Shown here piece after piece: positions 10,067 to 17,536 of a stretch of DNA of 25,767 nt; position 1 is the first letter of the stretch, and each line of letters begins with the position of its first letter. This stretch comes from JBOFCO01 sp051646105. GTDB taxonomy: Bacteria; Pseudomonadota; Alphaproteobacteria; Rhodobacterales; Rhodobacteraceae. The position numbers and the translations under genes were made by a program. The stretch lies in NCBI GenBank assembly GCA_051646105.1, contig JBOFCO010000034.1, positions 1 to 25,767 of the forward strand, written 5' to 3'. A model generated the notes under the pieces. That model saw only the letters and a program-made list of their open reading frames with translations, ran no database searches and was not told where the DNA came from.

Positions 10067-10089
10067 TTCGCCCCGATTTGCGGGGCGAA
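10067..10089. promoter_or_regulatory. Inverted repeat in the ugd leader
   Basis: A perfect 8-bp inverted repeat, TTCGCCCC (10067-10074) and GGGGCGAA (10082-10089), with a 7-base spacer, lies 17 bp before the ugd ATG and 112 bp before the CAP-protein gene. In the ugd leader RNA it would form a stable hairpin close to the ribosome site; as DNA it could be an operator for the divergent pair. No T-run follows on either strand, so a terminator is less likely. Confidence 0.5.
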
Positions 10090-10201
10090 TGCCCAAAGCG
10101 CAAGGGACCTTGGTCTGTTGCACCAATCTCTGCCCGGTTCCGCCCATATTATGCCCCGTTTCACTTCCAAGTTGCGTCTGGGGATTGATTGGAGTCGACA
10201 G

Positions 10202-10861
10202 ATGCTGCCCGCTGGACCGATTCGTTTCGCGTTTCGTCATTTCGCTGCCTGCCTGACCATTTTTCTTGGTCTCGTTTCAACGCCGGCGCTGGCCGGGACC
10301 AGTTGTTCGATGACACGCCTTGGCGGCGCCGATCGCATCGTGCAACCGGGCAAGGCGATCGATCAGGCGCTGGTCGATGCGCTGATCCTTGCAGAAATCA
10401 ATTATCAGCGTTGCCGTTCCGGGCTGAAGCCGCTGGTCAGCGATGTCCGCGTGCGCAAGGTGGCACTGGGCCATGCACGCTGGATGGCTTCGACCCAGCG
10501 GGTTTCGCACCGGTCGAGCCTGCCGGGTCAGGGCACGCTTCGGGCGCGGATATCCACATCCGGCATCGACAAGGTGCGCGTGGGTTCGGAAAATGTCGGA
10601 ATGGTGCACCGCTTTCGCATCGATGGGCAAAGCTTTCGCCCGGTCGGAGACTGCAGTTTTGTGGGCGCGGATGGCGGTGCGATCGGCGCACATACCTATG
10701 GATCGCTGGCGCACAAGATCGTGACGTTGTGGATGAATTCCTCCGGGCACCGGGTGAACATCCTTGACCGCAAGGTGACGATGACGGGGGCCGCGGCGGT
10801 CTTTGCCAACAGCAGCCCCTATTGCGGACAGTTTTTCGTCGCGCAGAATTTCGTCGGCTGA
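10202..10861 (+). CDS. Secreted CAP-domain (SCP/PR1-like) protein
   Basis: A 219-aa exported protein with a CAP fold; bacterial members are poorly understood. The ATG at 10202 has GGAG 8 bases upstream and gives a classic signal peptide (basic start, hydrophobic FAACLTIFLGLVS, cleavage after ALA near residue 31). The CAP-like histidine/glutamate cavity residues are visible as SHRSS, SENVG and NSSGHRVNIL, and there is a LAEINYQRCRSGLKPL helix at the start of the domain. Cysteines near both ends and in GDCSF may pair in the periplasm. An in-frame opening upstream to 10049 crosses the ugd promoter area and is rejected. The gene is divergent from ugd and convergent with kpsT (9-bp gap), so it borders the polysaccharide export genes without clearly being part of their operon. 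Confidence 0.85.
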   Translation: MLPAGPIRFAFRHFAACLTIFLGLVSTPALAGTSCSMTRLGGADRIVQPGKAIDQALVDALILAEINYQRCRSGLKPLVSDVRVRKVALGHARWMASTQRVSHRSSLPGQGTLRARISTSGIDKVRVGSENVGMVHRFRIDGQSFRPVGDCSFVGADGGAIGAHTYGSLAHKIVTLWMNSSGHRVNILDRKVTMTGAAAVFANSSPYCGQFFVAQNFVG

Positions 10862-10870
10862 CGAAAGGCA

Positions 10871-11557
10871 TCAGTCCGGCAAGGAAAGTGCGTCTGGGGC
10901 GGCTTGCGCCAGATTGGCCTCGTGCGCGGCGAGGGCGTCGGTCACATCCGGATAATATGTCAGGCGCCCGTCTTCCAGAACGGCACCTGCCTTGCACAGC
11001 CGCAGCACCTGTCGTTTCGAATGCGACACGATGATCGCGCCGCTGTGGCGCAGGCGATCCTCGATCACGCGTTCGCTGCGCGCACGAAACGCGGCATCGC
11101 CGACCGCCGTCACCTCATCCACAAGATAGCAGTCGAAATGCAGCCCGAAGGACAGGCCAAAGGACAGTCGCGCCCGCATGCCGGAAGAATAGCTGTGCAG
11201 CGGCAGGTCGAACTGTTGGCCAAGCTGTGCGAAATCGCGCACGAAATCCACCAACGCATCGGTATCGACGCCATGGCACCGCGCCACGAAGCGGATATTC
11301 TGCACCGCCGTCAGGTCCTTGTGAAAGCTTCCGGAATGACCGACCGGCCAGGAAACGCTGCCCGAACGAACCACCCGGCCGCGATCAGGTTGCAGACCGC
11401 CCGCGATCAGCCGCAGCAATGTCGACTTGCCCGCACCATTACGCCCCAGCAGCGCGACGGAAACCCCCGCAGGAAATACTGTGCAAAGATCGCGCGCGAC
11501 ATGGCGGGTGATGCCGGACAGCCGATAGGATTTTGTCAGCCTTTCCAGCCGGATCAT
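10871..11557 (-). CDS. kpsT: Capsular polysaccharide ABC exporter, ATP-binding subunit
   Basis: A 228-aa cytoplasmic ATPase that powers export of a capsular-type polysaccharide through the KpsM channel. It has the Walker A GRNGAGKS (residues 38-45), a KpsT-style signature SSGM (124-127) in place of the usual LSGG, Walker B-like CYLVDEVTAVGD with D147/E148, and the switch histidine in IIVSHS. The WPVGHSGSFHKDLTAVQNIRF segment is characteristic of the KpsT/BexA group. Its ATG overlaps the kpsE stop by 4 bp (ATGA), so the two are translationally coupled. The permease partner kpsM lies on the opposite strand beyond kpsE, an unusual split. Confidence 0.92.
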   Translation of the reverse strand: MIRLERLTKSYRLSGITRHVARDLCTVFPAGVSVALLGRNGAGKSTLLRLIAGGLQPDRGRVVRSGSVSWPVGHSGSFHKDLTAVQNIRFVARCHGVDTDALVDFVRDFAQLGQQFDLPLHSYSSGMRARLSFGLSFGLHFDCYLVDEVTAVGDAAFRARSERVIEDRLRHSGAIIVSHSKRQVLRLCKAGAVLEDGRLTYYPDVTDALAAHEANLAQAAPDALSLPD

Positions 11558-12729
11558 GCCGTCATGCGCCTGTCGCGCATCGAATAGGCCAGAAGAACCG
11601 CAATGGCCCAGCCAAGAAACAGGAACAGCGCTGTAAGCGACAGCAGCGTCAGCCGCTGCGGAAACTGCGGGCTTTCGGCCAGAGTCGGTGCGATATGGGC
11701 AGCCAGGTACCGGCTTTGCCGACGCGCCTCGGCCTGTGCGGCATCCAGGGCAGCGCGTGCAGCGACATAGCTTTGTTCGGCGAATTCAAGATCAACGGCC
11801 AGCGCCTCATACTCCGCGACAAGCGTGGTAAAGGCATCGTCATCAGACTGGCCATCAGACTTTGCATCGGGGCCCAGCTTGCGGCGTTCGCCTGCGATGC
11901 GCGCCTCTATCACGGAAATCTTGCGCCGCGCCTGATCGATGCGGCTGTCGCCCTCCTGCGTCACCTCGGCCAGCAGGTCCAGTTCGATCAGCGCGTCGGC
12001 AAGCTGCGACTGAAGCGAGTTGAGCAACCCCATCTGCCCCTGAAGATCGGCAGCGGGGTCGATCATCTGATGATGACTGCGAAAGGCGGTCAGCGCCAGC
12101 CGCGCGGATTTCAACCTTTCGGCCGCGTTTGCAAGTTCCTCGCGCGCATGGCGGGTTGCGTCCTCTCTGGCCTGATCGGACAACGCGTTGATGCGAGCCT
12201 CCGCCTCGGTAAAAATGGTGCTGGCGACAAGCCGGGCATCCTGCGGCGCAAAGGCCAGAACCCGCAGGTTCATCAGCCCGGTGTTGGCATCATAGGAAAT
12301 TCTGACCATGCGCGACCAATAGGCCAGTTTATCCTCCACCGTGCCCGTCGTGGACAGCCGGAAGAGTGGATCGCCATGAGGCGCGCTCCAAATCGTGTTC
12401 AGGTCGATACGATGGTCGACCCGCGCCACGATGTCCTGGCTGCGGATGAAATCGAACAGCACTTCGGCATCCGTTGCGCCGCCCCCGCCCAGCGTCGTCA
12501 GGCCGCCTAGCATTTCAATCTGTCCCGGCGTGTTTTCCTGTCTGACGGTGAAGCCCGCATAGGAGGCAAACTGATCGGCGGCGCGGCCATAAAGGTAGCC
12601 GCCCAGCGCCAGCACCGGCAGCACGACGACAATCCAGAACGACAGGGCAAGCAAACGGTGACGGGCTTTGGGCCTTGCGCGGCCGGCGGGCGGCCGGACC
12701 ACGGCTGCGAAATCTATGGCTTCGTTCAT
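11554..12729 (-). CDS. kpsE: Capsule export inner-membrane/periplasmic adaptor (PCP-3 type)
   Basis: A 391-aa KpsE/BexC/CtrB-like polysaccharide co-polymerase that links the ABC exporter to the outer-membrane pore. Its topology is typical: a basic N-terminus, a first membrane helix (near 28-50, FWIVVVLPVLALGGYLYG), a long periplasmic region with heptad-rich helices (about residues 200-355), and a second helix near the C-terminus followed by a basic tail (RDRRM). The start is uncertain. The ATG at 12729 matches family length but has no good ribosome site; a TTG at 12750 has GAGG with 6-base spacing and an ATG at 12798 is also in frame. The frame stays open much further upstream, through kpsM on the other strand, but that part is a shadow. 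It is coupled to kpsT by a 4-bp overlap. No kpsD-like outer-membrane gene is in the window. Confidence 0.87.
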   Translation of the reverse strand: MNEAIDFAAVVRPPAGRARPKARHRLLALSFWIVVVLPVLALGGYLYGRAADQFASYAGFTVRQENTPGQIEMLGGLTTLGGGGATDAEVLFDFIRSQDIVARVDHRIDLNTIWSAPHGDPLFRLSTTGTVEDKLAYWSRMVRISYDANTGLMNLRVLAFAPQDARLVASTIFTEAEARINALSDQAREDATRHAREELANAAERLKSARLALTAFRSHHQMIDPAADLQGQMGLLNSLQSQLADALIELDLLAEVTQEGDSRIDQARRKISVIEARIAGERRKLGPDAKSDGQSDDDAFTTLVAEYEALAVDLEFAEQSYVAARAALDAAQAEARRQSRYLAAHIAPTLAESPQFPQRLTLLSLTALFLFLGWAIAVLLAYSMRDRRMTA

Positions 12730-12870
12730 CGGTCGGGTCGGGGCGTTCAAGTTCTGCCTCGTGCAGATGTTTACGGGCCGAAAATCCGAATCATCCATGC
12801 TTGCGTGCAAGGCGATCCCGCCCCGGTCTAGCCACAACCGTCTTACCAAGCTGCTAAGGGTGATCCGCCG

Positions 12871-13671
12871 ATGATCCCGCTTCCCGATCCACACCAGACC
12901 ATCGCGACAGGGGTGTTGCGCCCATTGCGCAGCATTTTTGCGCTTATGCTGCGTGAAATGGCGACAAGTCATGGCCGGTCTGCGGGCGGCTATCTTTGGA
13001 CAGTGGCCGAGCCCGTGCTGGGAATAGCGCTTCTGGCGGCGGCGTTTTCGCTGGCATTTCACGCACCGCCGCTGGGCAACAGCTTTCCGCTGTTTTACGC
13101 AACCGGCCTGTTGCCCTATCTGACCTATATGGGGATGGGGCGCCGTGTCGGCACGGCCATCACCTTTTCCCGTCCGTTTCTGGCTTACCCCGCTGTGGCG
13201 CTGGTCGACGCGATCCTTGCCCGTGCGCTCCTCACGCTGCTGACGCAGGTCGCGATTTTCTGCCTGCTTATCATCGGGATCGAGGCCGTTTCCGACACGC
13301 ACAGCCAGCACGACTATCCGCGCATGGTGGGCAGTCTGGCTATGGCCGGTGCACTCGGCGTGGGTGTGGGCACACTGAATTGCTTTCTGTGGACGCTGTT
13401 CCCCGACTGGGAACGCATATGGGGCGTGCTGAACAAGCCGCTGTTCCTGTTGTCCGCGATCCTGTTCACGGTGGAGGATCTGCCCGCCACCTGGCAGGGC
13501 TGGATATGGTTCAATCCGCTGGTCCATGTGACGGCCGAAATGCGGCGGGCCTTCTACCCGTCTTACGACGGCGCGTTCGTGTCCTATTCATATGTGCTGG
13601 GTCTTGCCATGGCGGCCATGGTGGCGGGGTTGTTGCTGCTGGTCGCCCACCGTGGACGGTTGAACCTGTAG
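12871..13671 (+). CDS. kpsM: Capsular polysaccharide ABC exporter, permease subunit
   Basis: A 266-aa ABC-2 type inner-membrane permease that forms the polysaccharide channel with KpsT. It has a short cytoplasmic N-terminus with an amphipathic start (LRSIFALMLREMATSHGRSAGGYLW, the KpsM/Wzm-type signature region), about six membrane segments, and the conserved periplasmic/late motif FLLSAILFTVEDLPATWQGWIWFNPLVHVTAEMRRAFYPSYD read in part as FNPLVH and EMRR. The length is normal for KpsM (~260). The ATG at 12871 has only a weak site (GGTGAT). It is transcribed away from kpsE/kpsT across a 141-bp intergenic gap in which no consensus promoter stands out, and it ends 6 bp from the convergent stop of the GT2 gene. 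Confidence 0.92.
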   Translation: MIPLPDPHQTIATGVLRPLRSIFALMLREMATSHGRSAGGYLWTVAEPVLGIALLAAAFSLAFHAPPLGNSFPLFYATGLLPYLTYMGMGRRVGTAITFSRPFLAYPAVALVDAILARALLTLLTQVAIFCLLIIGIEAVSDTHSQHDYPRMVGSLAMAGALGVGVGTLNCFLWTLFPDWERIWGVLNKPLFLLSAILFTVEDLPATWQGWIWFNPLVHVTAEMRRAFYPSYDGAFVSYSYVLGLAMAAMVAGLLLLVAHRGRLNL

Positions 13672-13677
13672 GCGGCC

Positions 13678-14553
13678 TCAGGTGGCTTCAATACGGTCGT
13701 GCGATAGGGTGCGGGGGGGCCGAACCGCCCTTGCCGGGCCGTCTCGCAGGCGACGCAGCCATTGCGACGGCAGCAGGCTTGATGCCAGGAACAGCGCAAA
13801 AGCCAGCGGCACCAGCCCCCAGCTTGCGGTGCGCAGGATCAGGGAAAGGTTCAGCCACAGGTTCAGCGCGGCAAAGCCGGGACCGGAGCGGGCCGCGGCC
13901 ATGTGATTGTAACGGCCATAGATCGCCACGTCATTCCGGATGCTCAACCCGGCCGCAAGCGCCTGACCGATCAGATGCTTGTCTTCCAGACGGTGCGGCC
14001 AATAGCCGATACCGGCATGGTCCAGCGCGGCAATACGCAGGCAAAGCGATGGGTGCAGCGCGGCACGGTTGACCAGCATATCCCTGCATCCGGGCTGCTG
14101 GCGAGGGCGAACGGTCCGTACCTGTGGGCCGCAGGCATAAAGCAGCGCCCCGCCGGAAATATCGGCCCCGGTCCGGGTCATCAGCATGGCCTGACGCACG
14201 AAGCGGGCGGGATCGACCAGATCGTCGGCATCGGCGCGATAGAACAGCGTCGCGCCCGCTTCGCGCGCCATGGCGACCTGCCGGTTCAGGTTTGTGCCGT
14301 TTGGCGCGACCGGTGTCTGGAGAAGGCACAGGCCTGCGCGGCGTATCATCCTGCCCACCCCTTCGGGCAGCGGTGACGCGGCGCTGTGGAACACGACAGC
14401 CTCGATGCTGTCGGCCCGTTCCGCCCGGAAAACGGCCAGTGCCACGGCGACCGAAGCAACGGAGGCCAGAATGTCTTGCGGGTGATGAAAGCCATGGGCG
14501 TTCAGCGCCACGAAATGCCTGTCGGGCAGTGGGGGCAGGACGGTTTCACGCAT
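13678..14553 (-). CDS. GT2-type family glycosyltransferase, membrane-associated
   Basis: A 291-aa GT-A fold transferase that probably adds one sugar to a polysaccharide repeat at the cytoplasmic membrane; donor and acceptor are unknown. The nucleotide-sugar/metal motif appears as FYRADADD (residues 105-111) after NLNRQVAMAREAGA, and an ED pair (190-191, RLEDKHL) is in the position of the GT2 catalytic base. The N-terminal ~80 residues are a shortened fold, and one or two hydrophobic segments (232-263) near the end should anchor it, followed by a basic tail. The ATG at 14553 overlaps the end of the GT4 gene by 8 bp; an upstream reading from 14670 lies inside GT4 and is rejected. It is the last gene of the five-gene sqdB operon. 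Confidence 0.82.
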   Translation of the reverse strand: MRETVLPPLPDRHFVALNAHGFHHPQDILASVASVAVALAVFRAERADSIEAVVFHSAASPLPEGVGRMIRRAGLCLLQTPVAPNGTNLNRQVAMAREAGATLFYRADADDLVDPARFVRQAMLMTRTGADISGGALLYACGPQVRTVRPRQQPGCRDMLVNRAALHPSLCLRIAALDHAGIGYWPHRLEDKHLIGQALAAGLSIRNDVAIYGRYNHMAAARSGPGFAALNLWLNLSLILRTASWGLVPLAFALFLASSLLPSQWLRRLRDGPARAVRPPRTLSHDRIEAT

Positions 14554-15652
14554 CTTGCGCCATCTGCCGGTACAGGCCCTGAACCTGCCGCTGAAAGATG
14601 CGTGCATAGGACCAGTCTGCAGCAGTTTTCCATTCGGGTTGCAGGCGCTGCCAGCCGCGTACGGCCGCAAGCAGGCTTTCTGCCCATATTGCCGCGTGCT
14701 CGGGCAGGAACGTCACGCCTTCGATCCCCATACGCTGTGCCTGAAGCCGTAGGCCGGGTGTGTCGCTGGCAAGGACCCGATAGCGCATCAGCGCGTATTC
14801 ACAGAACTTCAGGCTGGGTGCGGCGGCATGGTATTCGCGGTTCATGAAAGCGATGCCAATCCCCGGATGATCCGCCAGCAGGTTGTAAAGATCGGCCCGG
14901 GGCAGGCGACCGTGATATATGACGCGCGAGTTTTTCCGCAGGGCCGCGATCTGCTCAGGCCGTGCCGGACCCGCGACATGTATCCGAAAGCGGTCCGCCG
15001 GTGCGGCCAGACGCGCGAGCCTGTCAAAAGCATCGATCAGGAATTCGGTCTTGCGGTTGGCCGGTTTCAATGATCCGACGAACCAGATGGCGGGTGGCGC
15101 TGCGGTTTCGACCGTTGCACAGGCAGGTGGCTCGTCATAGCCAAGGTCAATCACATGACAGCGGCGCCACCGCAGGGGATGATTGGTTTCCACAGCCAGC
15201 GGATTTCCTGCAAGATGATGCGCAAAGACCTGCATCGTCAGATTGGCGGCCTTCTTGCGAATGGCGCGCCAGCCGCGGGCCAGATTGACCGAACGGTGAT
15301 CGACCAGCAGTCGTGCACGCACCCCAAGCAGGATCATTGCCAGCCGCAGCAGAATGACCAGCGGCACGTTTTCCAGGCGATAGAAGACATGGATCACATC
15401 GACATGCGCCGCCTGCGCCATGCGCGCGATGCGAAGGGCGTTTCTGGTGTTGGTGACGACGCCCTTTTCGGGTTGCAGGCGCAGGAATTCCGCGAACTGC
15501 CTTTCGCGGATGAACCGTTTGTTCCGGGAAGCATCGGCGGTGATGACCCGGTCGATTTCCGGTGAAAGCGCCGCAAGGCGGGGGAACAGCTCCGCTGCAT
15601 TCGCCCCGGAATCGCCCAACACGTTCAGCGTGACATACAGCACGCGCATCAT
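14546..15652 (-). CDS. GT4-type glycosyltransferase
   Basis: A 368-aa GT-B fold transferase for polysaccharide assembly. The N-terminus MRVLYVTLNVLGDSGANA is a typical GT4 donor-loop opening, and a GSLKPANRKTEFLIDAF stretch marks the start of the C-terminal donor-binding domain. The catalytic region reads PSLKFCEYALMRYRVLASDTPG, the PxKxxEY variant of the E-x7-E motif. The start is the first of two adjacent ATGs (15652, 15649); the first overlaps the TGA of the methyltransferase-like gene (ATGA). Because it sits in an operon headed by UDP-sulfoquinovose synthase it is a candidate sulfoquinovosyl transferase, but its sequence gives no direct evidence for the donor, and it does not look like a standard sulfolipid synthase (SqdX/SqdD) to me. 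Confidence 0.85.
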   Translation of the reverse strand: MMRVLYVTLNVLGDSGANAAELFPRLAALSPEIDRVITADASRNKRFIRERQFAEFLRLQPEKGVVTNTRNALRIARMAQAAHVDVIHVFYRLENVPLVILLRLAMILLGVRARLLVDHRSVNLARGWRAIRKKAANLTMQVFAHHLAGNPLAVETNHPLRWRRCHVIDLGYDEPPACATVETAAPPAIWFVGSLKPANRKTEFLIDAFDRLARLAAPADRFRIHVAGPARPEQIAALRKNSRVIYHGRLPRADLYNLLADHPGIGIAFMNREYHAAAPSLKFCEYALMRYRVLASDTPGLRLQAQRMGIEGVTFLPEHAAIWAESLLAAVRGWQRLQPEWKTAADWSYARIFQRQVQGLYRQMAQDA

Positions 15653-16590
15653 GTCGACAGGCGCATGGCCGCGACATGCGCGCCGGGTGGCAGGGCAAAG
15701 ACCTGACCGGACTTGTAGGCGCGCGTGTTTTCGGTGCGGCCGTTTTCCCCCATCAGGCAGAATTGAATGGCAAGCCTGCCCTCGGTCCGCAGCTCGAACT
15801 GGTCGGCGCCGCGAAAGCGGATGATGTCTTCACCCAGCCGGGCAACGCCGATTTCGCGCCCGTCACGGCGCGCGATCAGCACGGCGGGCAGCGGTTCTGC
15901 GGCCTGCACCTTCGCGCGGATCAGCGGCTTGTGCGCATGCAGGCCACTTGACCACACGGCGGCGGGCAGGCGTTTCGGCTGGTCGCCGTGATCGGTGGCG
16001 ATGGTCACCCCTGCCAGGGCAGGGCAGACGGTATCGATGGCGCGACGAATGCGGGTATCATCCTGACCGGTCATCGCCCAGACCCTGCCCATGACATAAA
16101 GCCGCCAGCCGCGTGTTTCGGCCATGCCGGTGACATTGCGCACGATGTCGGGCCAGCCCCCGGCGAAATCGTCACCGCACAGAATGGCATCGCCACGAAA
16201 GAAGGGGGCGAAGAAGTTGAAATTCGCGCTCCACCCCGGATCACCATGGGTTGCATCGTCAAAATAGAACCCGATTTCGTCTTGCCAGCCATGGCGCACC
16301 ACATCGGGTGCAAGGCCCTGGTGAACGATCAGGTTGGAAATCCCGGCGGTGAACTTATCGAAAACCGCCCGGTGCAGGTCTATTCCGAAACGCTTCTTCA
16401 CCCAGGGTGCGGGCGCGAAGGTGTCGATGGTATGGATCGGGGCCGCGATGCGGCGTCCACGTGCGATGGCATTGGTCGAAGACCCGAACAATGGCCCGAG
16501 TTCCACAAACACGCCACCTGTCGCCGCCGCCGCCAGCGCCTCCAGATAACGCAGACCAAGTTCTGTCATCGTGCGGGGGGCGGTATTCAT
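15649..16590 (-). CDS. Class I SAM methyltransferase-like protein with extra C-terminal domain
   Basis: A 313-aa protein whose first ~200 residues resemble SAM-dependent methyltransferases of the Methyltransf_24/cephalosporin hydroxylase-like group. Motif I is FVELGPLFGSS (28-38), an acidic post-I strand is IHTID, and later acidic motifs FYFDDATH (108-115) and CGDDF (138-142) could bind metal or acceptor. Residues ~205-313 form a separate, strand-rich segment (LIRAKVQAAEPLPAVLIARRD ... FELRTEGRLAIQFCLMGENGRT) that I do not recognise and that might be a carbohydrate-binding or beta-sandwich module. It is tied to its neighbours by ATGA overlaps on both sides. O-methylation of a glycan residue is the most economical role, but this is inferred from context and the fold. 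Confidence 0.72.
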   Translation of the reverse strand: MNTAPRTMTELGLRYLEALAAAATGGVFVELGPLFGSSTNAIARGRRIAAPIHTIDTFAPAPWVKKRFGIDLHRAVFDKFTAGISNLIVHQGLAPDVVRHGWQDEIGFYFDDATHGDPGWSANFNFFAPFFRGDAILCGDDFAGGWPDIVRNVTGMAETRGWRLYVMGRVWAMTGQDDTRIRRAIDTVCPALAGVTIATDHGDQPKRLPAAVWSSGLHAHKPLIRAKVQAAEPLPAVLIARRDGREIGVARLGEDIIRFRGADQFELRTEGRLAIQFCLMGENGRTENTRAYKSGQVFALPPGAHVAAMRLST

Positions 16591-17534
16591 GCAGATATTC
16601 CTGTTTTGTTCTTATGATTTTCCCGCCCCATCCGCCCTGTGAACCAGTCCAGTGTCTGGCGGATGCCGTAGGCCAGCCCGATGCAGGGGGAAAAGCCGAA
16701 GGTGGCGGCGGCATGGGAAATGTCGGCGCGGTTGTGGCGCACCTCGCCCCGCAGGACAGGGGCGTGGACGATGCGTAGCGCGGGATCGATGGACCGGAAG
16801 GTTGTCACCAGATCAAGGATCGAGGTGGCGGTGCCGGTGCCGAGCTGGAACGTGCCGCGCGCATCCTGCCAGATGACTTCCTCGATGGCGGCGCAGATGT
16901 CATCGACATGGATGTAGTCGCGGGTTTGTCGCCCGTCGCCGTTCACGGTCAGTTGCCCGGTTTTCAGCACCTGCCGACAGAATGTGGCGATGACGCTGCC
17001 CTTGCGCGCAGAAAGTGGCCCGTAGACATTCGAAAACCGCAGCGCGGCGGTGTTCATTCCGAAAGATCCCGCATAGGCGGACAACATCCCCTCTACCGCC
17101 AGTTTCGATGCGCCATAGGGCGACAGCGGCCGTGGGGCCAGGCTTTCGGAAATTGCCCCGTCGCAATCGCCCGTGATCGCCCCGCCGGTCGAGGCGAAGA
17201 TCAGCTTTGCCCCCGGCACCCGCAGCCGGAGGAACTCCAGCAGATACTGGGTTTTCACCACATTCTCGGCAAAGGTGTTCATCGGGGACAGAACAGAGCC
17301 CTGCACCGTCGTCTGTGCCGCCAGATGCACGACGACATCAGCACCAAGATACACGGGAAGCGTGGCCGGATCGGCGAAACAGGTGGTCAGCACCCGGTCA
17401 TAGCCGGCCTTTTCCGAACGTGCCGCCCCGGCCAGCCAGTCCACAGCGGTCAGGTGCACCCCGGTCAGCCGCGAAAGCCGCGCCGCAAGGTTCTGCCCGA
17501 TGAAGCCCAGCCCGCCGGTGACGATCACGCGCAT
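16587..17534 (-). CDS. NAD-dependent sugar epimerase/dehydratase (extended SDR)
   Basis: A 315-aa extended short-chain dehydrogenase acting on a nucleotide-activated sugar. It has the GGLGFIG dinucleotide motif (7-13), VVVHLAAQ (67-74), the active-site Ser/Thr at 115-116 (ASTGG) and the YxxxK pair Y140/K144 (SPYGASK). The LRFSNVYGP and DYIHVDDICAA motifs are typical of UDP-sugar 4-epimerases (GalE/WbpP-like). Product specificity cannot be read from sequence. The ATG at 17534 lies 2 bp after the sqdB stop; a GTG at 17543 is an alternative. Its stop overlaps the methyltransferase-like start by 4 bp. Confidence 0.88.
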   Translation of the reverse strand: MRVIVTGGLGFIGQNLAARLSRLTGVHLTAVDWLAGAARSEKAGYDRVLTTCFADPATLPVYLGADVVVHLAAQTTVQGSVLSPMNTFAENVVKTQYLLEFLRLRVPGAKLIFASTGGAITGDCDGAISESLAPRPLSPYGASKLAVEGMLSAYAGSFGMNTAALRFSNVYGPLSARKGSVIATFCRQVLKTGQLTVNGDGRQTRDYIHVDDICAAIEEVIWQDARGTFQLGTGTATSILDLVTTFRSIDPALRIVHAPVLRGEVRHNRADISHAAATFGFSPCIGLAYGIRQTLDWFTGRMGRENHKNKTGISA

Positions 17535-17536
17535 GC

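Noticed and set aside
10118..10152. TTGCAC and TATTAT as a promoter for the CAP-protein gene
   Set aside because: The spacing is 23 bp, too long for a sigma70-type promoter; no better pair was found in that gap.
12730..13527. Longer kpsE reading through kpsM
   Set aside because: The added ~266 residues are antisense to a clear kpsM and unlike any KpsE N-terminus.
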